A stretch of 64,000 nt of DNA, from assembly GCF_026262505.1 (NCBI RefSeq), contig NC_067204.1, positions 8,961,797-9,025,796 of the forward strand, in the 5' to 3' direction. This DNA is from Trichomonas vaginalis G3 (Eukaryota; Parabasalia; Trichomonadida; Trichomonadidae). Both the position numbers and the translations under genes were made by a program. Positions 42,920 through 54,531 of this stretch are shown piece after piece (position 1 is the first letter of the stretch; every line of letters starts with the position of its first letter). The notes beneath the pieces were generated by a model. It saw nothing but the letters and a program-made list of their open reading frames with translations, was not told the DNA's origin and ran no database searches.

Positions 42920-43290
42920 TTTGCTAATTGTCGTCAAAAATTAGGCGTAAAGCAAAAATTGATATTTCATATGGTTTTATGATAGATAAGCATTATATTC
43001 CCACTCATTATATTCGTAAATTTTGAGGTTTATCCTTCGCTTTTAAGATCATTGAATTTGATTTTTATATAAAATAGTTATATATTAGAAAATAATATGA
43101 GTTTATGTGATATTATTTTTCAGAAGATTTTGTGTTCTTCTTCAAAATTTTATTTTTTATTAAAAATAATCTTTACAAAATATACATTTACTTTAATTAA
43201 TATTTAAAAACGTGCTCTATCAAAAGTTCCAAAAATTCAATATTTTAGCTTTTCTGATGTGTCACTTTTGATGAATTTCTGTTTACAACA

Positions 43291-45325
<2,035 letters not shown>

Positions 45326-45905
45326 ACTAAATAAATTTCCACCAAATTTCTAAATAAAATAAAAAAAGAGTTTTTTATTATAAAAAATAATAAATTTTTT
45401 CTGATTTCTTAATTTCTTTATTTAATGAGATGGGTTTGTACAAGAATCAAAATGGAAAAATACAGCTCTTTAGAATTTCGTATAAAAACATTTAGTTGGT
45501 GAGATAAAAACACTTAAACAATTGCATAAATTCTTTGAGCTAAAATGGAAGTATATAAAGACATCGCATTTCATGTTCTGTGTATTTTTCAGCAAACTGT
45601 TGCTTATTAGAATCTTTAGACCAAAGTACTCACGACTCAGTAGCAAAAGTGGGGAAAAAATGTTCAATATTCTTGCATCATTTGGTTTACATTCAAAATT
45701 ATCACATTTACGACTTTTTTCTGAACTTTATATAATTTGTGATTTAACTGTAATGCCTATGATGGCAAGATTTGTTTATAGTTTATTAATGAAAAAAGAT
45801 TTGTGAATTAAGTTATTTTGGAATTCAATTTTATTTGTGATATAAAATTGAATATTCATTCAAAATTGAATTACTATTTGTGAAATTTGTTTTCCATCAT
45901 TTTTA
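45326..45905. other. Intergenic, no supported gene
   Basis: 580 AT-rich bases after Hsp60. The stop region contains TAAACTAAATAAA, consistent with the trichomonad TAAA cleavage/polyadenylation signal. An open frame at 45,522-45,806 (94 residues, hydrophobic) has no recognised feature and is not called. The end holds the Inr of the next gene. Confidence 0.5.
45897..45905 (+). promoter_or_regulatory. Inr-type core promoter
   Basis: TCATTTTTA directly before the ATG at 45,906, with predicted +1 adenine at 45,899. Confidence 0.6.
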
Positions 45906-46823
45906 ATGTCGAATATTGACTTTCGTTACTATGGTGAGAACATTGCCACATACTCAAAGGATATTGAGTTCTTGCAGTTAAGAAATGTAGAAGAGATGTG
46001 TCTTATTATGAAGAATGCTCGTTTATCAATTTCTGAATTTAATGATGTATTTGGGAGATTCAAGAGATACTTCAATCCAAAGGAGTTATTTGAAATATTA
46101 CATAATACTAGTATCAATATTGATAGTATTTCTGATTCATTAATATTAATTAATTCACTTTCAAGCATCTTAGACACAAGAATTTTTTCTGATATCGGAA
46201 ACTCTATTAGATCATACATGAATACCACAGAAAAAGCACTATCAGAACCAAAATTGATAAGTTCCTTAAAGAAATGCAGTAAAACTGATAATTTGGAGAA
46301 TCTAAACAGAATTTATAAGATTCTTTCAATTGCTGCAGAAGAAAGAGATGATGAAACTATAAAATATGCGATTAGGAATGGATACACTGATGTTAAAGGC
46401 GATATATTAAATCATTATGTTGAAAGTGATTGGATATTGCTACGTTCAAATGCATTAATCAAAGCTGCCTCAGTAGGCGATTTGGTACTAGTTAAAGCCT
46501 TAGAAAGAAATGGTTGCAACATGAGATATAGAACATTTGATGGAGAATCATTTCTCCATGCATTTTGCTTATCGGATAATGTAGAAGGAGTGAAATACGC
46601 ATTAAACTTCTTTGATGTGAATGATGTTACTCGAGCTAATGAAACTCCATTCTTTTGTGCGGTATGGGCAATGCAGCTTCAAGTGGTTTTATATCTTATA
46701 ACAAGGCCAGATTTAAATAGACGAATTCGTGCTGATCAAGGTACAGTTGTTGACGTTGCTTATTATAGAGCCAAACAACTTGAACATCTCTCTGAAGTGT
46801 TAGGACGCAAAGGTTTCAAATAA
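45906..46823 (+). CDS. DUF3447/ankyrin-repeat-type protein, 305 residues
   Basis: Paralogue of the gene at 22,765. The N-terminal 120 residues are almost the same (GENIATYSKDIEFLQLRNVE; DVFGRFKRYFNPKELFEIL). Later ankyrin-like repeats are more divergent: LIKAASVGDLVLVKALERNG, GESFLHAFCLSDNVEGVKYA, NETPFFCAVWAMQLQVVLYL. It is 30 residues shorter at the end. No signal peptide or transmembrane segment. Role unknown; the family is highly expanded in trichomonads and may mediate protein binding. The DNA similarity drops sharply after about the first 355 bases, suggesting gene conversion or selection on the N-terminal module. Confidence 0.85.
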   Translation: MSNIDFRYYGENIATYSKDIEFLQLRNVEEMCLIMKNARLSISEFNDVFGRFKRYFNPKELFEILHNTSINIDSISDSLILINSLSSILDTRIFSDIGNSIRSYMNTTEKALSEPKLISSLKKCSKTDNLENLNRIYKILSIAAEERDDETIKYAIRNGYTDVKGDILNHYVESDWILLRSNALIKAASVGDLVLVKALERNGCNMRYRTFDGESFLHAFCLSDNVEGVKYALNFFDVNDVTRANETPFFCAVWAMQLQVVLYLITRPDLNRRIRADQGTVVDVAYYRAKQLEHLSEVLGRKGFK

Positions 46824-47135
46824 CAACATCTTGTTCTAAGCTTTTCTGCACAAGTTAAAGTTAATTCTGAAGAATGAGGATTAAAAATCACACAATTTAA
46901 TTAAAAATTAATCAAAAACTCTTTAAAACCTTTGATAATATATAAATTTTCAATTCTTTTTCATTAATTTACTTTTGTTTATACATGAATGTAATAAGCA
47001 TTTGGGATTATATGAGAAATTTAAGATATGATAATTAACTATGATATTTAGTATTAATTCAATATGTTAAATAATTTTTATCAATATATTACTAATATTT
47101 AGATATATACAAACAAGAAAATAAAATTATTAAAA
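46824..47135. other. Intergenic, nothing recognised
   Basis: 312 AT-rich bases between convergent genes; no RNA gene or repeat seen. Confidence 0.5.
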
Positions 47136-48461
47136 TTAATCAAATAGTTTTGTGGGAAATTTGGGACAATGCGCAAATATATCATCTCTATTTAACCCTC
47201 TTGGATGAGTTCTGAAGAAGAAATGATATAATTCTATTGATTTTATATCTAATCTTTCCTGATCAGAGGTTAACTTCTGAATTGCAGTAGTTATTGGTAG
47301 ATCAAAGCTTGCTGCAAAGCAATCTGCTCTTATTTCGCACACTCTGTTTAAGATATTCGATGCAATTCTGATAACATTGAAAAACGACTCAGAAAACGCA
47401 AAAGTAATGAATATAATAGGTACTATAGGTAATTCTTTCTCAAATCCGAACTCTTCGAGACCATTTTTCATCAAAGAATACAAAATGAAAATAAATAACA
47501 AAACAGGAATGGTCCAGAAGAAGCTAAAGTAGAGCATATCTCTAAAATAGTAATGTCCTAGCTCATGGGCAACTGATGCAGCAATTTCTCTTTCGCTCAT
47601 CACTTCAATTAACTGTTGTGTCAAATAAATCGCTCCATCGGACTGTATGAACGCATTGACTGATTTCCCTTGGTCTCCTATAAGCATTCCTATCGATGTA
47701 ATCTTGAAATTGGCAACTTTGAGCGGTTTTCGTAAAAATCTTGTAACATTTTTGTTGTTGTAAGGGAAAAAGAGCCAAAAGTCGTCGTCATTAACTGTTT
47801 TTAATGTAACAATTCGTGATCCTTGGGTCCATGCTAATATTATTAGGAAGAAAAATATATATTTTACAAATGGATACCATGAGGATGTTTTGAGTAGTTC
47901 GTCGTCTTTATCGTAATGATTTAATAGTCTTGACTCGATCTTTTTTCGTTTTAATGCTTGAGTTATTGGAATAATTTGAGTAACTTCGATTAAAAAGTAT
48001 AGAAAAATGCTAATAACAGAATAGTATAGTATATTGCCTGAAACTGTGTCAACAACAGGATATCTTGGAATATAATAATTATATGGTTTAAAAGTATATT
48101 TTCGAGGGAAAACTCTGTCTAAATAGTGCATAAAAGGATACCATGTAAGAAGGTATCTGAGCGGAAATAGATGTAGAAAGTATAAGATGCCGTTTGCTGT
48201 ATATTGCCAAATTTTCGGATTGAAAATTATTAAAAAACTATCTACCAACCCTGTTGAAGCGAAAAATACGAATTGTACAAAATGTATTTCAATTAGGGAT
48301 TGCAGTGCGGTCATTTGCTCTTCATTAAAGTTCTTTGAATCATAAAAATAAAAATGTATGCAATTTAAAAGATTGATAGCAGCAAGGAGGCCATTTACTG
48401 CCAAAATTATGATGATAAATGTGTATTTGTTGAAAAAAAGACTACGTTTCCATTTCCTCAT
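47136..48461 (-). CDS. Ste24-type CAAX prenyl protease (M48), 441 residues
   Basis: Multi-pass membrane protein with at least six hydrophobic segments (for example YTFIIIILAVNGLLAAINLL and IPVLLFIFILYSLM). It has the zinc motif HELGH near residues 299-303 and the downstream glutamate region CEIRADCFAASFDLP, as in Ste24/ZMPSTE24. PLRYLLTWYPFMHYLDRVFP and the segment SDGAIYLTQQLIEVMSEREI fit the family too. It cleaves the C-terminal three residues of prenylated CAAX proteins at the ER membrane and can process other substrates. Length is close to yeast Ste24 (about 450). The C-terminus lacks an obvious ER-retrieval signal. A palindromic transposon starts only 83 bases upstream of the ATG. Confidence 0.92.
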   Translation of the reverse strand: MRKWKRSLFFNKYTFIIIILAVNGLLAAINLLNCIHFYFYDSKNFNEEQMTALQSLIEIHFVQFVFFASTGLVDSFLIIFNPKIWQYTANGILYFLHLFPLRYLLTWYPFMHYLDRVFPRKYTFKPYNYYIPRYPVVDTVSGNILYYSVISIFLYFLIEVTQIIPITQALKRKKIESRLLNHYDKDDELLKTSSWYPFVKYIFFFLIILAWTQGSRIVTLKTVNDDDFWLFFPYNNKNVTRFLRKPLKVANFKITSIGMLIGDQGKSVNAFIQSDGAIYLTQQLIEVMSEREIAASVAHELGHYYFRDMLYFSFFWTIPVLLFIFILYSLMKNGLEEFGFEKELPIVPIIFITFAFSESFFNVIRIASNILNRVCEIRADCFAASFDLPITTAIQKLTSDQERLDIKSIELYHFFFRTHPRGLNRDDIFAHCPKFPTKLFD

Positions 48462-48543
48462 AAAAAATTCAAAAAAAATTGATTCGAACTACCGATAATT
48501 AGCTAAAAATACTACATTCATGTCAATTAAAAAAATACATTAC

Positions 48544-50534
48544 TGTTGTAAACAGAAATTCATCAAAAGTGACACCTCAGAAAAGCTAAAATATTGAATT
48601 TTTGGAACTTTTGATAGAGCACGTTTTTAAATATTAATTAAAGTAAATGTATATTTTGTAAAGATTCTTTTTAATAAAAAAAATAAAATTTTGAAGAAGA
48701 ACACAAAATCTTCTGAAAAATAATATCACATAAACTCATATTATTTTCTAATATATAACTATTTTATATAAAAATCAAATTCAATGATCTTAAAAGCGAA
48801 GGATAAACCTCAAAATTTACGAATATAATGAGTGGGAATATAATGCTTATCTATCATAAAACCATATGAAATATCAATTTTTGCTTTACGCCTAATTTTT
48901 GACGACAATTAGCAAAAAATGTTAAATGTTAACACTCAGTCCATTTGAATATGAAAAATAAAATTGACTTTGATTAAATGTTTTTATTTATCATGCAATT
49001 CTTCTTGCGACCAAAGATTTGAATAAAAGTTCAAAAAAAAAGATAGCTTAAAAAATAATATACGGTAGTGTTTACTAATAGATGAATAGTATATAAATTC
49101 TATTAAAATGGATTTGATCCAAAAAAATATAAAAATTTGATCATAAATAAAATCGTTTTAAATTACTTCTTCATTTAAATTATAACAATTATTTTTGGTT
49201 TTATATTTTTTTGGATCAAATCCATTTTAATAGAATTTATATACTATTCATCTATTAGTAAACACTACCGTATATTATTTTTTAAGCTATCTTATTTTTT
49301 GAACTTTTATTCAAATCTTTGGTCGCAAGAAGAATTGCATGATAAATAAAAACATTTAATCAAAGTCAATTTTATTTTTCATATTCAAATGGACTGAGTG
49401 TTAACATTTAACATTTTTTGCTAATTGTCGTCAAAAATTAGGCGTAAAGCAAAAATTGATATTTCATATGGTTTTATGATAGATAAGCATTATATTGTTC
49501 CATATTAAGTTCTGTCAAAATGTAAGCTATTCAATTCTATCGTCGGGGAAAGTATCACAAATCTATCAATTTTTTTGTAAAAGTATACAAAAACATATGG
49601 TGTTCAATTTGTTTATAATAATATAAATATTAAGATTATCCAAAATAAGAAAAACTAGGTTTTGAGAACACTTTTGAGATGATAATCAAAATATTTTGAT
49701 TGAAAAATAATATATTATTTATCAGATATAGAATGGATTTTTTCAAATTTAAAAATTCTGAAAAATAAACAGTTTTGTAAAGTAAAAAAAATGAACGAAA
49801 ACTCGAGACCTCGTATTACAAATGAATGGGTAAGATATATGTATGAAAAAATTGAAAGTGGTGAGTAAGGATGTCAATTTGGAAGAAAAGTGAGAAAATT
49901 TTGATTGTGAACTCATCTCTAATATTTTGGCTCCTTAATATATTTGAATCATGATCTTTGAGAAGAGTTCTCAAAAGTATTCACAAAAGCTATTTTTCCT
50001 TGAAATTTAAAAATCCTGTTTATTATATATTACCGAATTCAATTCCCTACATATTTCAAAATATTCTATGAGCATTTCAATTTTTGAAAAAACATATTTT
50101 TTCCAAATATATTTATTATCATATTTCTAATAATATTTCCTAAAGCGTCACTTTTTACTTCCTCGACGATTATTTCCCTCTCAAAAAATTCAATAGCTTA
50201 CATTTTGACAGAACTTAATATGTAACAATATTCCCACTCATTATATTCGTAAATTTTGAGGTTTATCCTTCGCTTTTAAGATCATTGAATTTGATTTTTA
50301 TATAAAATAGTTATATATTAGAAAATAATATGAGTTTATGTGATATTATTTTTCAGAAGATTTCATTCTATATGCCTATGAAAAGTACTCTCAAAACTAA
50401 CTTTTTCCTAATTATAATTAAATCTAGAATATTGTATTATGCTTAGTATTATTTCATTTTTCTCATTCAATTTAGAATTTACAAATGTCAAAAAATTGAG
50501 AGCTGTCACTTTTGATGAATTTCTGTTTATTACA
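48544..50534. mobile_element. Palindromic element FB3, with a 732-bp element inside
   Basis: Ends TGTTGTAAACAG and CTGTTTATTACA, flanked by TTAC (48,540-48,543 and 50,535-50,538). It is inserted in the opposite orientation to FB1, FB2 and FB4: the 'B' subterminal part is on the left and the 'A' part on the right. Removing the nested 732-bp element and one ATAT copy gives 1,255 bp, the family length. It lies between the start of the Ste24 gene and the end of the DZIP1-like gene, ending 16 bases from the latter's stop codon. Confidence 0.88.
49496..50227. mobile_element. 732-bp MITE nested in FB3 (TGTTNC ends, 4-bp duplication)
   Basis: Terminal inverted repeats of about 35 bp: TGTTCCATATTAAGTTCTGT at the left and the complement of TGTTACATATTAAGTTCTGT at the right, with one mismatch. 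The 4-bp duplication ATAT flanks it (49,492-49,495 and 50,228-50,231), checked against the uninterrupted copies of FB. No gene inside. The shared ends (TGT...ACA) and duplication length suggest the same transposase class as the FB family although the sequences differ. Confidence 0.85.
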
Positions 50535-50549
50535 TTACAAACATTTATT

Positions 50550-52103
50550 CTATTTTGAATCTGTTGCCATGAGTGCATCAAGTTCATCATTTGTGATTTC
50601 AACACGCTGAGAAGCTCTGTTTGGTGTAGGTTGCTCAATTTTAACAGTTTTTTGTGCTTTAACTGGAATTGAGTCACTACTAATATGTTCATCTTTTTGG
50701 TCTTCTTGTGCTTCAGGAATTGGCGCAAGTTCATTGTTTAATTTCTCTGCCTGAGCAATTTCTTCATCAAGTAAGAATTCTGCAAAGTCATCATCTTCAG
50801 GATTTGATTCATTTTGTTTTTTATCTTTGGAAGAACTCTTTGATTTGGATGAAGAACTTGAAGAAGAGGAAGAACTTGACGATGAAGATGATGAAGACTT
50901 CTTTGACTTCTTGGATTTTGTTTCTTCTTCCTCTTGTTGAATATCTGAATCTTGAATAAAAGTAACTGAAGTGTAAGAAGCCTGTGAAGATTCTGCATTC
51001 AATGGAACAACAGCCTGTGATGCTCTACTTGGTAGCAATCTAAGATAACTCATATTGCGGTGTTGCAATCCGAGATTTGTTTCTTCGATGTAGGTTCTTA
51101 GAGCTTCCTTTTCTTGCTTTTCAGCATGCATCTTCATTATCTGGCTATGCTGATGTATTCTCTTTTGAATATTCTTAGAAATTTCTTTCATTCCTGTTTC
51201 AATTCTCTTAGATGCAGTATCTCTACGCGTTAAGTATTCATTAGCAAGTTCCTTGGATTGTTTCTTCGATAATTCCTTCTGATGATCAACTTTCTTAGGA
51301 GACTCAGTGACAACTTTTGGTGGTTCAGTTGGAATATTTTCTTTTTCATGTGGAATAGGTTCTGCATGGAAAGGATCGATTTCGAAAGGAAGAACGTATG
51401 GAACATATTCTATTTCTGGTTTCTTGTGCTTTAATTTTTCGGTTTGCTTCTGATTTTCGAGAATCATGTCATTTTGAGCACGAATTGTCCTTCTCATTTG
51501 ATCAATTTCCTTCTGCATTTCGACATCAGGGTCTTTAATGCCTTTAGAATTGTTTTGGCGTAATGCATACCAATAAGGATATAATTTATGATGAGAATCA
51601 TTGATATGTCGATCTAAATTTAACTGAGAATCGAATAACTTATGGCATGTCGGACATCTTTGTGCAGTTTTACATTTAGATACTACTTGCTTGTATGTTT
51701 TTGCTTTCTGTTTTTGCTTTTTTATCTCGAGTTGAAGCGAATCTGTATGTTGTTTATATTGTTTTACTAGTTTTTGTAATTTTTGATCCTTTTCTGTAAT
51801 TCTTATGATGCATGATTGAAGTAATTCGAGTAATTTGAATACTAACGGGTTTTGAATAATTTTCATATCTGGAACGGAGAAAGTTGATTGGCAAAAAGCT
51901 TCAACAATCTCATTACAATGTCGAGAACTTTTAGATGTGCGTACTTCTACTGGATCAAAATCTTGAATTAAGCCCCAATTAAATGCATTTTTTGGATATT
52001 TTGCCTGAGTTTTCATAATACCATGGTATCCATTGTATCCTTCAATATCATCACCTGGTTGGTGATATATTGTTGCAAAATCGGGCTCAATTTGCATATT
52101 CAT
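50550..52103 (-). CDS. DZIP1/Iguana-like C2H2 zinc-finger protein, 517 residues
   Basis: The N-terminal region (FNWGLIQDFDPVEVRTSKSS, then CNEIVEAFCQSTFSV) matches the DZIP1 N-terminal domain. A coiled coil follows (KQYKQHTDSLQLEIKKQKQK), then one C2H2 finger CPTCHKLFDSQLNLDRHIND near residue 153. The rest is charged, with a long serine run near residues 410-430 and an acidic end. DZIP1 proteins sit at basal bodies and transition fibres and act in ciliary assembly, which suits a flagellate. The start MNMQIEPDF is the first ATG. The stop is 16 bases from transposon FB3, so its 3' processing signal lies in or beside transposon DNA. Confidence 0.82.
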   Translation of the reverse strand: MNMQIEPDFATIYHQPGDDIEGYNGYHGIMKTQAKYPKNAFNWGLIQDFDPVEVRTSKSSRHCNEIVEAFCQSTFSVPDMKIIQNPLVFKLLELLQSCIIRITEKDQKLQKLVKQYKQHTDSLQLEIKKQKQKAKTYKQVVSKCKTAQRCPTCHKLFDSQLNLDRHINDSHHKLYPYWYALRQNNSKGIKDPDVEMQKEIDQMRRTIRAQNDMILENQKQTEKLKHKKPEIEYVPYVLPFEIDPFHAEPIPHEKENIPTEPPKVVTESPKKVDHQKELSKKQSKELANEYLTRRDTASKRIETGMKEISKNIQKRIHQHSQIMKMHAEKQEKEALRTYIEETNLGLQHRNMSYLRLLPSRASQAVVPLNAESSQASYTSVTFIQDSDIQQEEEETKSKKSKKSSSSSSSSSSSSSSSSSKSKSSSKDKKQNESNPEDDDFAEFLLDEEIAQAEKLNNELAPIPEAQEDQKDEHISSDSIPVKAQKTVKIEQPTPNRASQRVEITNDELDALMATDSK

Positions 52104-52283
52104 TAGAAGATTTTAACGTAAAAAACAATAATTGTAAGACAAATTGAGTTGATCAAATTTTGGAATTTTAATGTCACGCGCATTAGATACCATATCTGAT
52201 TCCTTTTAGATTCTTCGAGTTAAATAAGAGTAATTGCTTTTCTTTTCGGGAACGATAAAATTTCAATTGAATTTTTAGGAAGA

Positions 52284-53615
52284 ATGAATTGGAGCGAGGG
52301 TTTTGGCGAGGACAACATTCCACCTAATTGGCCAAAACAGCTAAAGGCATTCTGCTTCAAAAAACTCACTGATGACTTGCCATTCAAGTTTTTCATTAAT
52401 CCTAAAAAAATCATTTGCGCGCAGTTAAATAATATACATACGAATGAAACGCACATTGTTGATATAATTAATAGCTACCCGTCAACTGGCATTTTGATGG
52501 TTGATTTCGTAAGTTATGAAAGAGAATTTCTCAAAAATTTGACAATAGTTTTAGATAACGTATTCAAGACACTTAAAGATACAAAATACTATAAAATCGA
52601 AACCTTGCTATCTGCTCCGATGCAAGCAATCCGTAATTCGCACATGAATTTACTCTCAAAGATCCACAACTTAATGAAGAATCCATCAGATGATTTCTTA
52701 GCTGTTTTCACTGATTCGTTATGTAGTGATAAAAAACTGTTACAGGATCATACAAATTACATGAATAAGTTTTTTGACGTCGAATCATTAGTAACATCGT
52801 ATTCCGTGGAGTATTCGAACAACTTTAGAGAGCAATTCGGTTGTATGACGCTTGCACAAATCATGCGTTCGCCTATTCCTTGGCAAATTTACGCAGCAAA
52901 GTTTGCTCAACAGTTATCAGGGTATGTAGCCAACAAACGTCCTGACATTGCCAAGAAACTCGATGACTTTGAAGCCCAGACCTCTAAAATGACAGATGCA
53001 ATCGATTGTATTCCGAAACTCGAAGCCATCAGCAGAATGATGATAATGGAGCCATTCCCGATAGTTGTTGGTGGTCGTCGTATCCTCAAACAAGGCACAG
53101 CGTTCAAACATTGCCGTTCAAGTATAACTCAAAGAGAAATTTTCCTTTTTTCTGACATGTTCATGTACGCGCAGTCAAATTACGGCAAGTTACGTGCTCC
53201 TGCCAATTATTCCCTTACAAAGATGCGCATAGATATACTTTCCGCTGATAAACCATGTATCGCGATTTATGCACCGAAGAAATCGTTCGTTCTTCAGTTC
53301 AATTCGCCCGAGGAATTGGCCTCATGGGAAATGGCACTCAAGAAAGCAATAGAAAACGCTAAAGCTGCTGTAGATTCTCAAGAAACTTACAGAGAAGCTC
53401 CAATTTGGATTTCTGACACTGCTGCTGACAAATGCATGGAATGTTCGAAACCATTTAATGCTTTAACAAGGAGAAGACACCATTGCAGGGTCTGTGGAAG
53501 AGTTCTTTGCGCAGAATGCGTATCCAAGAAAATTATCATCGAAAACATCGATGAAAAGAAGCCAGAAAAGGTCTGCGACAAATGTTATGACTTGCTAAGT
53601 AAGTCTAAGAAGTAA
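52284..53615 (+). CDS. DH-PH-FYVE protein (FGD-like Rho GEF), 443 residues
   Basis: Residues about 60-250 are helical and look like a divergent DH (RhoGEF) domain (MVDFVSYEREFLKNLTIVLD, RSPIPWQIYAAKFAQQLSGY, KLEAISRMMIMEPFPI). A PH domain follows (FKHCRSSITQREIFLFSDMF to NSPEELASWEMALKKAIEN). The C-terminus is a FYVE zinc finger, with WISDTAADKCMECSKPF, the RRRHHCRVCGRVLCAECV core and VCDKCYDLL. FYVE domains bind PI3P on endosomes; FGD-type proteins activate Rho/Cdc42 GTPases. The order is that of the FGD family. DH recognition is less certain than PH and FYVE. The upstream TCAATTG is a poor Inr match. Confidence 0.87.
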   Translation: MNWSEGFGEDNIPPNWPKQLKAFCFKKLTDDLPFKFFINPKKIICAQLNNIHTNETHIVDIINSYPSTGILMVDFVSYEREFLKNLTIVLDNVFKTLKDTKYYKIETLLSAPMQAIRNSHMNLLSKIHNLMKNPSDDFLAVFTDSLCSDKKLLQDHTNYMNKFFDVESLVTSYSVEYSNNFREQFGCMTLAQIMRSPIPWQIYAAKFAQQLSGYVANKRPDIAKKLDDFEAQTSKMTDAIDCIPKLEAISRMMIMEPFPIVVGGRRILKQGTAFKHCRSSITQREIFLFSDMFMYAQSNYGKLRAPANYSLTKMRIDILSADKPCIAIYAPKKSFVLQFNSPEELASWEMALKKAIENAKAAVDSQETYREAPIWISDTAADKCMECSKPFNALTRRRHHCRVCGRVLCAECVSKKIIIENIDEKKPEKVCDKCYDLLSKSKK

Positions 53616-53945
53616 TATTTCATGTTTATTTAGTTATTTTTTGTTTAATATTTAATTTAATTGTAAATATTAATATTTATCATTCGGTTAAATTATAGTA
53701 GAATTTTGTGGATATTGCATGAATTATTATTATTGAAATTTGAAATAATAAAATATTTTAGGTTAAATTTTGATAAAAATCTATTCAATTAGCTGTTGAA
53801 TCATACTCGTAGATTTAATGTAGATGAAATCTATGGTTGTTATGGAAAATCTTGGTTTTGGATGATATATCAATTACAAAAATATTGATATAGATTTATT
53901 TTTGATATAATGTCGCACAAATTAAAATCTGTTATCAGTTAAAGA

Positions 53946-54130
53946 ATAATCATTATGGAGTGGACCATATGGTGAAACTAATAAAGAACAATCAATATAT
54001 ACGTTAAATCTAATGTACGCTTCTGCAACTATTACATATGAAAGAGAATATTTTGGATCTATGAATACAAAATTAAAAATTGATATGAAATTTTCCAACG
54101 ATGAAGAAAAATCCATTCTGGAGAAATGAT
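53946..54130 (+). pseudogene. Possible short gene fragment
   Basis: An open plus-strand stretch of about 60 codons, including SLWSGPYGETNKEQSIYTLN and later ITYEREYFGSMNTKLKID, ending ILEK and a stop. It has amino-acid-like composition but no start codon in frame near its beginning and no recognised family. It may be a relic of a decayed gene, or chance. Confidence 0.25.
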
Positions 54131-54519
54131 AGCTAAGAACCTTTAAAGTGATATTTCTGCTTCATAATGGACTCATGTAGAAAATTCAGAGTAAATCAAG
54201 AAATAAATTGAAATTCATTAAGTTTCTGGATAGCCTATTAGTAGTGCTGTTATATTATTAACATTTTATTTGGGATAAAACATCAAACAAAGTGCTTTTG
54301 AAAAACTAAGTACGTATATAAAATCGGTTTAGAAAAGAAGATAATAAAATAACAATCATTAATCGTTTTACCATCATAAATGTCTCAAAAAATTGAATGT
54401 ATCATAACTATCAAACCTTCAAATTGTGAACTTTTTAGGTGTCAAAATTGAATTGACTTTCAACTTTTTGAATTAATCGTTCCTCAATTTTTTATCTTAA
54501 ATTTTTTTATTTTGGGAAA

Positions 54520-54528
54520 TCATTCATT
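54520..54528 (+). promoter_or_regulatory. Inr-type core promoter of the transporter gene
   Basis: TCATTCATT, with predicted +1 adenine at 54,522, ten bases before the ATG at 54,532. Confidence 0.6.
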
Positions 54529-54531
54529 GGA

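Larger units (their letters stand above)
30530..43290. mobile_element. Palindromic (foldback-like) element FB1 with two nested insertions
   Basis: The ends are TGTAATAAACAG (30,530) and CTGTTTACAACA (43,290), flanked by the 4-bp duplication CTAT (30,526-30,529 and 43,291-43,294). Removing the second copy at 31,223-32,471 and the Mutator-like element at 32,675-42,919, with one duplication each, leaves 1,254 bp. That is the length of the uninterrupted copy at 58,935. The element has no gene. Its structure is a ~30-bp terminal repeat, different ~140-bp subterminal parts on the two sides, long inverted arms of about 400 bp and a ~105-bp centre at about 31,112-31,217. TGTNR ends with 4-bp duplications are features reported for Ginger-type DNA transposons; non-autonomous membership is inference. 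Confidence 0.85.
53616..54531. other. Intergenic, 0.9 kb, with a possible gene fragment
   Basis: Mostly AT-rich without recognised repeats. At about 53,946-54,130 the plus strand keeps a protein-like stretch (see the separate entry). An Inr box at 54,520 belongs to the next gene. Confidence 0.5.

Noticed and set aside
45522-45806. 94-residue plus-strand frame after Hsp60
   Set aside because: Hydrophobic and AT-driven composition, no Inr at its start, no family; not distinguishable from chance.
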